A stretch of DNA of 64,000 bases from Pseudisothecium myosuroides (Eukaryota > Streptophyta > Bryopsida > Hypnales > Lembophyllaceae). Shown here one piece after another: positions 32,618-43,752 of this stretch (the first letter of the stretch is position 1; the number at the start of each line of letters is the position of its first letter). The notes under the pieces are model-generated. The model saw only the letters and a program-made list of their open reading frames with translations. It did no database searches and was not told the DNA's origin. The stretch covers positions 1,366,501-1,430,500 of the forward strand of contig OX637291.1 in the NCBI GenBank assembly GCA_951799445.1. Reading direction: 5' to 3'. The position numbers and the translations under genes are program-made.

Positions 32618-33043
32618 TCATTGCGAACGAAGACCGCTGCCAGAACTGCAGGTCGGAGAGGACTCCAAATTTGAACGCCTACATTTTTTGGGGGAAGTTC
32701 CAAACACAGCTCTGTTGACTACCTTCGTGTTTAAGTTAGTACTTGCTGGACGAACTGTACTAACAGAAGTGTCTTCACTTTTGGTGCACATTTGCTGCTC
32801 ATCAGCCCTTGCCCTCCATTCACTTCTAGGGGTCTCAAAGACTTGGGATAGACTATTAGCTGACCCTAAACCACGTTCTTGTTGTACTGATTCTATGACT
32901 GTTGTCAAGGAAGCAAGGTCTAAAGTATTATGAACGAAAGGATAGTACTCTGGGATTGTATGTTGAACTAACGTTGAAGTACGGGGCCGAAAGTACTTGG
33001 TGATTTCTGTTTGCACTAGCATTTTGTTCCGACCTGTCAACAT
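32618..33043 (-). CDS. Possible 5' exon or ORF upstream of the transposase-like gene
   Basis: An ATG at 33043-33041 opens 141 codons to a TGA at 32620-32618. The product is Ser/Thr-rich with basic patches (PKKCRRSNLE) and no recognised domain. It lies 280 bp upstream of the exon at 32334, on the same strand. A GTAAGT donor follows the TGA, and a TGCTCAG acceptor lies inside the next exon. It may therefore be a 5' exon whose frame was broken, or an upstream ORF in the leader. Confidence 0.3.
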   Translation of the reverse strand: MLTGRNKMLVQTEITKYFRPRTSTLVQHTIPEYYPFVHNTLDLASLTTVIESVQQERGLGSANSLSQVFETPRSEWRARADEQQMCTKSEDTSVSTVRPASTNLNTKVVNRAVFGTSPKKCRRSNLESSPTCSSGSGLRSQ

Positions 33044-33088
33044 CTCAACATGCAACTTCTGACTGTAATCGTGAATTGCAAATCTCAC

Positions 33089-34206
33089 AGGCTACAACAC
33101 AAAATCAAACACCAAATTCTCTCGGAAGCTATGAACTGAAGACAATCTCTCGAAGAATACGAACAAAAAGAAAGATACCCTAAACAGAAAGAGGGACTAT
33201 ACGATCTGCACAGAGAGACGGCTCGGGTGTGGCACAATCTACCCTAAACCATGATAAAATTTCTCTATCCATTGGATTGCAAATTCCACTAAATTTGAGC
33301 GGATTGGATGGTCTAGATTAATCGAGCTTCATATTTTACACAACTCCGTGATCTATTGAGCCTGAAATGGAATCATGCATGGCAGATTAACGCCGCCAAC
33401 CCTGAAGAGTAGCCAAAATAATCTCAAAGCCACGAATACACTGACATCAGGTGCGCGCACTTTCTGAAAAAAGCAACAGAACAGCTGGTATGTTCAATGC
33501 ATCTCAGTAGCAGGCATAAAGTTTGCTATTGTTCGTTCTGTTTTAGCAGGGATAAAGTTGTATTTCTTTGTTGTATTAACGTGAAAGAACAGTAATAGAA
33601 TGTGGTCGTAATGGAGTCGCCGACGTCGTAGGGAATTCTTGTACTGTAGCGTAGAAGTCAAGCCGCCCATGTACATGCCGCCAATTTTTAGAGCACTTTT
33701 GAGGCATGCATAGGATTTTAATTTTCAATTATTTTAGGCAATGCAAAATGTAATAATCACTAGAAGGATGAAGCATTTACATGCATAGCAATTTATAGAT
33801 GAAATTTCTATATTCATCCAAAATAATGTACATTCATCCAAAATAGAGTTATATTGTTCCAATATTTGGTAGTGCATTACCAATTTCATCCAATAATAAA
33901 TATATATATATTGTTAAATATTCCAAAAAAATTCATCACTAGTGATGCGCTATCAAGTATCGACACGTGAGGATGGTCTTTGTTTTTGTTTGTTTTTCTA
34001 GAGTTTTATATTGATAAATCAAGGTCTACATATAAAGATGATCAATGGTAGTTGATAATATTCATATATTGTTTAGATACTAAATGTTGAAGATCTACAT
34101 ATATGTGCAATATCCATGAAGATGTGCAACATCCACAAAGATCTATGATACATGATATTTTAAAGAAATTATTAAGTAATAAAATATAAGGTGTAGATTA
34201 ATAATA

Positions 34207-34270
<64 letters not shown>

Positions 34271-35690
34271 ATTTGGAATTTTAAGAGTGAAGTTAGTTCA
34301 TGAAATATTTGTAGTCTTTCAACACTATATAAAAACTTCTATATAGGAAAATTGTAGCACTTGTAGACCTTAAGGAACACACTTTTGAATCAAAAAATTT
34401 CCTCTTCTACTATTCTTCACTTTTAGAACAATATTAAATTATAGTCCATCCTCGAGCACAACACAAATATTTTTTAAACCAATATTAAAACTTCTTATGT
34501 ATTTTGATGTATTCCAAACGACCAAACATGTATCTAAAGAAGTTGATTTGAAAATATAACCACGTAGCGCTCTTCGTTTAATTAAAATATGAATATTTCA
34601 TGTTCACATGTTTGCCATTTGAAATAATCTTAGTATACAAAAGGACATTTGAAATTTTTAACTTCTGAATATTATAATAAATAAAAAATATTTTAAATTT
34701 TTGTAATGGAGTGCTTTTCCACTATATCATTTCTTTGTTATATCACCATTTTTTTTTTAAATTAATCACATTATTTTTTATTAGGTAATGGTTCCTTTTT
34801 TTATCTTTGAAAAAGCTGACCTGTTGGTTTTCAAGCAAAAAGATGAGCTTAGGTTAAGAATTTACGTTTCATAGTCAAAAAAACACATTGCAAGCCAAAA
34901 CTATACTCAAATACTAGTCAAAAAGGACAAAAAATAGCTATAATTCGTAGTACATGTTAAAAATTAGACGATTTTAAGAAAATTATAGTGCAGAAATTTT
35001 GGGTCTGACCCCTTTTTTGGTCCATTTGAGTGTGATTTGACCCATACATATATAGAAATATTTTTGATGAATTATGTGTATATATACATAATGTTGTATA
35101 TTTATATAGTTTTTTCCTCTTGATTATTTTTGTCCCCTATATTATTATATTTTTTTCAATACATGACCTTGGACATGTTTTGATATATATAAATGAGTCT
35201 ATACCCAAATTGGGTGAGTTTGGGACCCAAATTAGACAACCTTGGGATCTAAATTTGGTGTTTCATTATATGGCCTTGGACATGTTTTAATATGAATAAG
35301 CCTATGAATAGAAGTAAATGTAGTTTTATCTACATTCCTATGTTTTTTATTACATGGCTGTGGACATGAGGTGATAGATATAAGCTTATACATAGTGGAT
35401 TAAATTTAAGCTCATACTTCCTATTTTTTTTCACTCAACCATGGACATATTTTAATCTACATAAGCTATGCTATGGCACTATACATGTCCTTGAGGGAAA
35501 TTATAAAAGCCTATGTGTTTGATTTCCATTAATCCTTTAGCCTTTTTATTTACATTCTTTGGAGGGTTCTTCATTTCCCTTTTTTTGTTTTAGTTTTACA
35601 GAATTTTGGAATTGAAGGGGATTTACATTTCGATAGTAGTTGTTGATTTATATTTTTGTTTGGGATGTTCAGGTTCATTTTGTTTGGATG
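33089..35690. other. AT-rich intergenic DNA, no gene seen
   Basis: Very AT-rich, with ATATAT stretches. Apart from the poly(A)-(TA) run no structure stands out. Several ACATG...TTTGATAT-type segments recur loosely between 35160 and 35460, near CATGGACATG(T/A), but not as a clean tandem array. Confidence 0.55.
34206..34268 (+). repeat. Poly(A) run followed by (TA)n
   Basis: About 19 A followed by about 21 TA units. Simple sequence. The poly(A)-(TA) join might mark the 3' end of an old retroposed sequence, but nothing upstream supports that. Confidence 0.9.
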
Positions 35691-35699
35691 GTTCCTAAA

Positions 35700-36120
35700 C
35701 CTTTTTGCTTGTGACTTGCAGGCATGGGCCTCAAGGCTTCCCGGCAACTGTGGCAAGGGGCAAGAGGGGCCAACCTGAGAGGAGCGACATAATCGGCTGG
35801 CAGCTTCAGGGTTTTTAAAAGCGGAGTTTTTTTTTTTTTTTAAATGACCGTGCCCTACGAGCAATGGCTCCCCAGCAAGAGCGACCTGGCCAGGTGCAAG
35901 TGGCAGCCTTTGGCGGAGGTTGTGGGGTGTGGGAGCATCGGGATTGGGTGGCATGACCTGCACGGTAGTACTGGCCGGCCCAGTTCGAACGGCCACGCAG
36001 TAGTCGCTTGGGCAGGGAAGGTAGGAGATACATAATTGTAGAACTCGGCCACGCCTAAACCCTGACAGTCACATCACAGGGCTAGTTTCCTGAGACTGGG
36101 GTGCCCGGCTGCTGAAGCCA
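35700..36120 (+). other. GC-rich island in AT-rich DNA
   Basis: About 420 bases of balanced to GC-rich sequence, split by a T16-type run near 35827-35842, stand abruptly within more than 4 kb of AT-rich DNA. Frames on both strands are open for 60-140 codons, as expected from base composition. The plus frame at 35844-36035 (start ATG, PYEQWLPSKSDL) and the minus frame at 35571-35996 have no recognised domain. It could be a captured or transferred fragment or the body of a short element. I see no tRNA-type promoter boxes good enough for a SINE. Confidence 0.5.
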
Positions 36121-38440
36121 TTTTATTGTAATGCGGAATGTGAGGGGATGCTAGTGCAAGCCTTCTAGAAAATATAAGAGTTGTTCATTTTCTTCCAATT
36201 TTTTGGTTGAATATTTTGAGCTTGACGTCTGAGCTGTGACCAAAAAAATGCGAGCATTTCACAAAAAATTGCAATAGTTATTGGCGTTTGAAGGCAAGCT
36301 GCCCGAGAATAAACTGTGCAGAAATGGACTGAAATGGAACTTTGGACCTCATTTGCAGGAGATCCGTAGGGTCAAATGTTCTCAAAATTTCAGGGCATGC
36401 AATTTAGTCTTCTGTGAAGAAGATCCAACGGTTAGAATTTTGCAAAACATCTTTCTCAAATTTCTAGCCTCTCTACAAGAAAACGACCGTTTTTGGACAA
36501 TTCTGAAGCCCCACCCCCCCTTGGGCGTTTAGGGGTTAAAAATATTCGATTTTTCATTTAAAAAATATTTAACTTCTAACAAACAATTTATATTTTTTAT
36601 TATTTCAAAATCATGCAAAGATTTAACAATATACAAGTTCAAGAACCAATACTTCCTACAATTTGTACTTTTTTAAGGTTAACATTTTAAAATGCAAGCA
36701 CATACTTGTGCCAAAAAATTCAACGTGAATTGAATAATTTCCAATCAATGTTCTCAAGTGCTGGTAACTTGGTATGGGTCTTGAAGGGCTGAAGAATTCA
36801 AAAATTTGGTTTTAAAAGAACTCTAAAGGTTTTATTATGAGAGAGAGAAAAAATGACAAAATATACTATTATTATTATTGGACCAATATGAAGATTTTAA
36901 GAAGTTGGAAGAATATGAATATAATTCATATATTGATTTTGGAATATTAGAAGATTTGAATATATATATATATATATATACTTTCCTTCAATTTGACATT
37001 GGAGGTCTTATATAGTATAAATGCGATGCTTTATAATTCAATATTTAAGTGAAATGACAAAAGAATAATATGGTGTTTCTATGGCATTATTCTTATCATT
37101 GAAGTAGAATTTAAAGAAATTTTGGAATTTTCATACCAACTAAGTTTTAATAATTGATTGGAAATAAAAAACTAGTAATAGTATTTGGATTAGTTTTGTA
37201 TCAATCAAATTGTTTTTTTAATTTATTTTTTAATATCTTTTGAAATCCTTTATATTTGTCTAATATTTTTTGCCACTTTAAAGCATCATCAATGTTATTT
37301 TATAAAATATTTGACACTCAACAAAATAGATGAATATCCCAAAGGTAATTTTTCTTATAAAACTTTAATCGGCACTTTCCAAATCTTCATTATATAGAGG
37401 ACTCTTTAAACTACTAAGATAGGTGGACTTTTATACTTGAGAGAGCATGTAATAAAATCTTATGCTGCATTCTAATTATAAAGAAGATTTGTGGTTGAAT
37501 TACTTACTTACTTGATAGAAAGTGTGGTTGGAATGCTTTAAATTGAATGAAATTGCACTTCAAAGTGTGAATGTAGACTGTCACATTGAGGATGCCTTCA
37601 ACCCTTAAGAGAACTAACATACATTTTGTGGATGATGAATATAAAATTCAAACCAACATTGAATTCATTGGACAACACTAGATGAATTATGTTAGTTCAA
37701 CTTTTATATAAAAGCAATCATTATGTAAGGTACCAAAACCTAATTTTCCCCACAATTTTTTGTAATATAAGACCTTTGTTGAAGTATCTTTAATATGACC
37801 TTAACTACTGTACTGGTAGAATGTCTACAATTGTAGACATGGCACTATATAATTTCAAAGTAACATAACTTTCAGTTAATGATTTTGGATATTTTTCAAG
37901 GCGCTTCAAACATGCACCTATAGAACACTTTCTAATTTCTTCAAGTTTTGACTTCACAAATTCACAAACAGACAAAACTTCTCCAAAAAAAGATATTTTT
38001 CTTTCCGGTCTACTTTTTTTAATCTACAAGTGAAGAATAACCCCTAATCATCATTTTAATTCTTTTTATGCAAATCAACTTAATCCTTTAATGACTAAGA
38101 AGCCCAAATTGGGCCTCATATTTTTTTAAGCAATTTTGAAGAATTCATTTGGGGATTTTTTATTTATTTTAAAAATTGTTTTTTTAAACTAATGCATGCA
38201 ATGTTCTTCATTCAAACTAATGATATAATACAATTTTCCAATTAGATCATCCTTTCTACAATATGACAATGTAATCAATCAAAGTCTGCAATTTAAAATC
38301 ATGAATTCTAAGTATGTAAAGGGTTAAGTGGAAAGCAATCCTGAAATCTTTTGGTCTCAGAAGCTCCATTTCTACATAGGATGAATTAATACATACGGCG
38401 TACACTACAGACGTGATGCCCACTCACCTTTTCTTTCCAG
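36121..38440. other. AT-rich intergenic DNA, no gene seen
   Basis: AT-rich with a (TA)10 run at about 36961-36980. The open frame at 36281-36532 contains no known motif. Confidence 0.55.
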
Positions 38441-39527
38441 TTATCCCTTTTTCATTTCCTTTTTCTTTTTCTTTTTCTCATTACTTTTTTCCGCTTTCCT
38501 TTTCTTCCCCGCTTCGCGAGAGAGACGACGGAAGAGATTCGCGTGCAGCCAAACCCTAATTTGCTGTTGATCCTCCGTCGTCCTCCATTTCCCACTCATC
38601 GTCATCGAGCACGCAGGCAGGCGCCAGCTCTTCCCTTTTCGCATGCTTCATCAATGCAAGCTCGCCATCGCAGCCCATTCGCATCAATCCGCACTCACTC
38701 TCGTTCATGGTACGCTTATATTACATTGTCTCCTCTGATGGAGTATGACACAGTCCTGTCCTGCTTCTAGGTTAGGGTTTATCCTTCCTTCCACCTCCTC
38801 CAACTTACGTCTCATTCTCGCTTGATTCGCACACCAATCCTACGGTTTTCCAGAGTCGTTGATTTTTGGTTTTCCACGATTTTGGAGGTCGCATTTTAGG
38901 GGGTGTGTGTGTGGCGTGGAGAATGTTGTCGGTATTGTGTTCGGGAGGGGAGAACGTGAGAGATACGTTACGGTGGTATGAGGAAGTGGTTGTGGATCAA
39001 GGGGAGGGTTTAGGGGCTAGGGTGCGAGATGATGGTGGTGGAGAGAGCAGGGTGTGGGAGGTCTTCTAGGATGGAGGATCGGGCAGTGTGTGATGTTCGT
39101 TGTTTTGGGTTTGATTAGGTTTTGGTGAAAGTACACTCAAACCTCTTTAATCTTTTCACCTGATGTTCCGAGTTTTTCACTGTGGCGTGGTTTGAATATT
39201 GTGGTTTTCTAGAATGGCATTTTAGAGAAGGGCGTAATAACGAGGTCGGGGAAAATCAAGACTTCACTTCTTGTAGAGTTGATCGAATCTTGGAGTAAAC
39301 CCTATTTGTGTACACTCAGACCTATTTAATCTTACTAGCTTCGTCCCAACTTTTCACTTCGAGGTATTTTGAATGTGTGTGCTACAGGCAGTGATAGTGT
39401 GGCGAGTGTGCTACAGGATATTCTAGAACGTTATTCTAGAGTTGGTCATGATAAAGAGGTTTGAGTGTATTGACTTGATGTGGCGAGGAGACGCGGTGCA
39501 GGGCATTTGCGCATTAGTTGAATTGTG
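38441..39527 (+). other. Promoter and leader region of the TPR-SET gene
   Basis: It begins with a pyrimidine microsatellite (CTTTTT repeats, 38456-38480), then GC-rich exon-like sequence. A possible leader exon ends near 38708 at TTCATG before GTACGC, consistent with a spliced 5' UTR. ATG-initiated frames here are short. No clear TATA box. Confidence 0.4.
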
Positions 39528-41780
39528 ATGATGAGTCCTATGGAGTTGTTGAGAGGTCGGCTGCTGAAGGCGTCGTTGGCGATGGACAAGGTGGAGCTCA
39601 TGGAGCTTCACAAGCTGCGCAGGCCCAAGTTCGAGGGCACGGGGAACGGCTGGGATTTGACGAGTGGGGAGGAGAGGGAGGAGATGAAGAAACTGTCGAC
39701 CAAGGCGTCGCGCAGGCGCACTGATTTGCCGCTGGAGGATCTTCGGAGAATCACGTTGGTAGAGCTTACAGTGGAGAAACGGCACGAGGGGTGTGTGTTG
39801 TATGGAACTCTCTGTGTTGAAGCATTTTTTGTAAGTTTTGTGCAGACTTTAGTCGAGGATAAGGAAGGGAAGGTTATGACTTTGATGATTGATGATCCTG
39901 AGCTCAACTGGGGGAAGGTGAAGATTCGGTATTCGGAAGGTGCAAAGATCGCAATCAAAGAGCCATTACTGTGCAGCTTACCTGACAAGACCTTGGCTCT
40001 CTATGTGAATACGGAAGACGACATTACCATCCTCTCGGAAATGCCATTTTTACCGTCAGATGTTAGCCCTTGGTCGAAACTAGAGGCAGCGGATTTACGC
40101 ACCGAGGGTAACCGTTTTTTCGCCAAGGAAGATTGGGTTACCGCAATAGACTTGTACTCGCAGTGTATTGTGAAAGCCATGGAGTCCTTGCAGACTCCGA
40201 AATCCCCAACACCAAAAGCTCGAAAGAAAAAGGGTGGTGCAATCTCCAATGGTGGCACAAATAGATTAGGATCCACAGATCCAGAGACAATAATGCTGGC
40301 TTACTCAAATAGAGCCGCAGCATGGATGAAACTTCGTCACTTTGAAAAGGCTTTAATTGATTCGGGGGAGGCGCTTAAGCTAGATCCTACTCATTTGAAA
40401 AGCATATACAGAAAAGGGCGCGCTTTGCATGGGTTACAGCAATACGAAGCAGCGTGCGAGACGTTTCAAAATGCGCTGTTGTTATCTACGCAAGACAAAG
40501 ATATCAAGAATGCGTTACAGAGGAGTAAAACGTGTGACCTACAAAGTCGTCTAGGTTTATATGAGATATCCAAGTATATTTTGGGCACATGTGATGGTGC
40601 GGCGACGGAATGCAGTGATTTTGTAGGACCGGTAGAAATAAAATGGTGTGCGGAGAAGGGCAGGCGGGGATTGTACGTGACGAAGGATCTGGACGTTGGG
40701 GAGCTTTTGCTAGTAAGTAATGCACTGTCGGTGGTCCGTGTCGATGGTACCAACCCTAAGAAGGTGGAAGGTTTTTCTGGTCGTTCCAACAGGGTACTTC
40801 GAGATGAACTTCTCTCTAAGCTTCTCAATCTGGCTCTAAAGTCTCCCAAGTGGCAACATCAGATGAGTTTTCTGACGGATAAAGAAGGTCAGAAAGATGA
40901 CCGGTGCCCGCCTATGGATTTATTCAGGCCTAATCAATCGTGGGATTCGTTCAGCGAGCATGATATGCTGCCGGCGCACATCAAGGGCGTCGTGTTGCAA
41001 AATGCACTGGACGAGTCCGGGTCTTGCTCTAGAGGTCTTCATAATAATCGGCTTCCTGGCGAAAATAACCGCCAGTTCCTAGGGCTGTGGGCTTTGCCTT
41101 CTTTTCTCAACCATTCGTGTTGTCCAAATGCCGTTCGTCTTCACCTTGGTGACACTCTGTTTCTACATGCTTCACGTCAACTGGAGTGCGGGGCTGAGGT
41201 CACAATCTCGTATGTGAATCCTTTGCTTCCGATACCTATGCGTGTTGAACTTCTGGCGCAAGATAAATGGGAATTCCAATGTAAATGTTCACGGTGCGAG
41301 TTGGAGATGCGACTTAGGGACCCTCTGAAACACCTTTGCAAGCGAGTGTACGATTTGTGGGGTAGGAGAGAGGGTGTGGTGGGTGGGTGTCCCGAATCCT
41401 TAGACATGGCTAGAAATGCTCTGAGGCTGGAGCGCCAACTCAAGGTACATGCCCCATATCTTTACGAACGACAGCTTCTACGGACTTCCTATTTTGTTAC
41501 ATACTGGAGCGCTTTCCTCAATTTGGACCAGCTGGGTGAGCATGCGGCAATTATTCCCCAGCCTGAGACTATGATTGATGCAATAAATGTGTCTTCACCT
41601 GGTGACTCTGTGGCACTTTTTTTCGCTGCTTTTTGGTTGAAAAAGTTTGAGGAGCAAGGGGCAAGCAAGGCTGTTGTGAAGGATGCGCAAAAAAGGGCTA
41701 TGCACATATGCAAGTGTATGTACGGCAAACAAAAAGCGGAGGTTTTAAAACGACTAATTAAAGCACACGCGGCAGGATAG
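39528..41780 (+). CDS. TPR- and SET-domain protein (SMYD-like lysine methyltransferase)
   Basis: A single-exon ORF of 750 aa, ATG at 39528 (two adjacent ATGs), stop TAG. An N-terminal conserved domain (residues about 65-165, with IAIKEPLLC and DDITIL) is typical of plant TPR-SET proteins. TPR repeats follow: AADLRTEGNRFF at about 188, AYSNRAAAWMKL at about 262, YRKGRALHGL at about 296. The SET domain runs from about 365 (KGRRGLYVTKDL) to 565. It includes the AdoMet/lysine-channel motif NHSCCPNA at 528, SYVNPLLP near 563, and the post-SET zinc cluster C585-K-C587-S-R-C590. All key SET elements are present and no MYND finger is seen. The family methylates lysines on histone or other proteins; the substrate is unknown. 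Most plant relatives have introns, so the intronless coding region is noteworthy. Confidence 0.85.
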   Translation: MMSPMELLRGRLLKASLAMDKVELMELHKLRRPKFEGTGNGWDLTSGEEREEMKKLSTKASRRRTDLPLEDLRRITLVELTVEKRHEGCVLYGTLCVEAFFVSFVQTLVEDKEGKVMTLMIDDPELNWGKVKIRYSEGAKIAIKEPLLCSLPDKTLALYVNTEDDITILSEMPFLPSDVSPWSKLEAADLRTEGNRFFAKEDWVTAIDLYSQCIVKAMESLQTPKSPTPKARKKKGGAISNGGTNRLGSTDPETIMLAYSNRAAAWMKLRHFEKALIDSGEALKLDPTHLKSIYRKGRALHGLQQYEAACETFQNALLLSTQDKDIKNALQRSKTCDLQSRLGLYEISKYILGTCDGAATECSDFVGPVEIKWCAEKGRRGLYVTKDLDVGELLLVSNALSVVRVDGTNPKKVEGFSGRSNRVLRDELLSKLLNLALKSPKWQHQMSFLTDKEGQKDDRCPPMDLFRPNQSWDSFSEHDMLPAHIKGVVLQNALDESGSCSRGLHNNRLPGENNRQFLGLWALPSFLNHSCCPNAVRLHLGDTLFLHASRQLECGAEVTISYVNPLLPIPMRVELLAQDKWEFQCKCSRCELEMRLRDPLKHLCKRVYDLWGRREGVVGGCPESLDMARNALRLERQLKVHAPYLYERQLLRTSYFVTYWSAFLNLDQLGEHAAIIPQPETMIDAINVSSPGDSVALFFAAFWLKKFEEQGASKAVVKDAQKRAMHICKCMYGKQKAEVLKRLIKAHAAG

Positions 41781-43578
41781 GCTCCTCTATCATCGATGTA
41801 CGTACCAGTAGTCCTCGTGGAATTCATCGTGACTGTGCATCTCGAAATCAGATGCATGCTGGATGTGGGTGTCTTCTTGTTTGAGGCCAAGAGCAGGTCA
41901 GAATTAGACCAAAGGATATGGTTATCTAGCTCTTTGACGATGCCTTCCGGACATCATCGGCTTTTCAGATGATGGCCAGGTATTACGTTTTCTTTATCTT
42001 GTTTATGCACCACTGTCTAGCGGGATGATCCTTGGTCTCCAGTTTAGGTTGTACTTGTTGCGGCAACAAGAAGTTACTGCCAATTTCTGATCCCTCAAGC
42101 AGCAGAATTGATTGTTTTTTCAACAGTGTCTGTAATCCCCTGTTTTGCCTTCTCTTGTTTTTCGTTCAGTATCTTGTAATTGATGCCATCTCTACATCAC
42201 TGTACAGCTTCCTCTTCAGATCAATATGTGGTTTTTGGATGTGTTCGTTCTTCTCTACTACCTATATGTCCTAGGAGACGAGGTACTATTATGTGCAAGA
42301 ATTTCCCACTTGCACGTTGTGAAGTGAATAACCCAGATGTGAGCATTCTTTTGAACGTGTTTGCTTATCTACAAGTGGGCTTTGTATTTCACAGAAAGTG
42401 ATGTAGAGTTGCCTAAGCTTGTCACTCTTTCTAATGGTTTGCTTATCCGTAGCAGAAAAGTGGTAACTTAGCAGCTTGTCAGTTTCATTTTCGAGAAATA
42501 AATGGTTGCTAAAGAGAATCCGTCAACTGATTGGAATCGATGAAAGAGTATGTTTCCCCTTCACATGCTTGGTTTTGGTCCGTAAGCTTAATTCTGTTAA
42601 TTTCCCCGACATTGACCCTGACTCTCTTTCTGTCCATCAAGCCCTTTCACCTTGTTCTGGTATGACACCGTAGCTCTTTGCCAGAAGGCTGAAAAGGTTG
42701 GTTGTGTATTACTGATTCAAACTTTGATTGGGCGACCCATTCGTCCATTCTCTTAACCCTGTACTGTAACACTGCTGCGGAGACTAAGTGTCTGTTTGGA
42801 TCGGTAAGTGCATCCTTCCGCGTCTGACGGCGCGAGAAATTCTCCGTCCATCCCAGCTACAAAGAGTCATCCACAGATGGCGAAGACTGAGTGACGTCCG
42901 CATACACCCATCCATCCATCCTTTTCATGCATGCATGCATCCATTCAGATCCGTCAAGCCGGCGGAGGGGGCTTCTTTGTCGCAGTTCACCTCTTTTGAG
43001 CTGAGCTTTAGAAGCATGGGGAGCGCTTATTAAGGCATCTCGAACCAATCGTTGGTTACGAACGAAATTCGGCGTGCTACGGCTCCACGGAACAGCCTCA
43101 GCCCTTCTGGATGCGGCGTAGGTGATATACAACCTCTGCTTTTAATCTTTGTCCCAGTTCAGCTGCGCCGTTTTGTGATGTTTTGGAATTTCAAGGCTTC
43201 TTTCCTTGAGGTTTCAATCTTCGACTCCCTATTCCAGTGCCAACTGAGTCGTGCATTTCTGTACTTTTGAGGTTTTGGTGGAAAATTGTGGAAAATTGTG
43301 TCGGATGGATATCTCCGAAGCTCTTTGTGAGCTGGGGATTTCAATGTTTTACAGTGTTTGAGGACACTGACGGGAATTGCAATGTCCATAGGGCTTTGAG
43401 ACCGTGCACCTTTGATCTTTTACAGTTTCATGTTTGGCTTAAACTTAGAGCAACCATTTTATTGACATGAGTATTTCTATAAAGTTGCGATTAATTCGCC
43501 GAAACTTTTAATAATGTTCTTCAAACTTAGGATGTTTTTCATTCCAGCCTTTGTTGATCTTGCGTTGTCAAAGTGTAG
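41781..43578. other. 3' flank of the TPR-SET gene and upstream of the glutaredoxin fragment
   Basis: No supported gene. A CATC/CATG microsatellite lies at 42905-42945. An exon-like stretch at about 42985-43121 ends at a GTAGGT donor. In the frame that would join the glutaredoxin fragment it reads like a plastid-transit N-terminus (QSLVTNEIRRATAPRNS) but contains a TAA near 43031. It may be the first exon of the broken glutaredoxin copy. Confidence 0.4.
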
Positions 43579-43752
43579 GCACCGGCACTGACTCCAGAAT
43601 TGAAGGACGCTTGGGACAAGTACCTCAGTGAACGCAAGGTGGTCTTACTCATGAAGGACAGTAAGACGTTTCCACAATGTGGATTCTCCAACACCTGTGT
43701 TCAAATTCTCAACGCCCTGCAAGTTCCTACGAAACTGTCAACGTCCTAGAGA
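43579..43752 (+). pseudogene. CGFS-type monothiol glutaredoxin fragment, frameshifted
   Basis: After a GTGTAG acceptor the frame reads LTPELKDAWDKYL, KVVLLMKDSKTF, then PQCGFSNTCVQILNALQVP. That is the active-site region of plastid monothiol glutaredoxins of the GRXS14/S16 type, which bind a [2Fe-2S] cluster through the CGFS cysteine and glutathione. At about 43728 one base is missing and the frame runs into TAG. Shifting by one restores the next conserved segment (ETVNVLE), after which similarity stops. The C-terminal half (TVP/substrate loop, GGCD) is absent. So this is a 3'-truncated, frameshifted copy, unless a sequencing error and an unrecognised intron hide the rest. Confidence 0.65.

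Noticed and set aside
35930..35995. tRNA-derived SINE with a GTTCGAAC B-box-like site
   Set aside because: The B box is imperfect, no A box at proper spacing, and no tRNA fold.
35571..35996. 141-codon minus-strand ORF
   Set aside because: It runs across the GC island and its T16 run, so the poly-Lys and Pro stretches reflect base composition. No domain.
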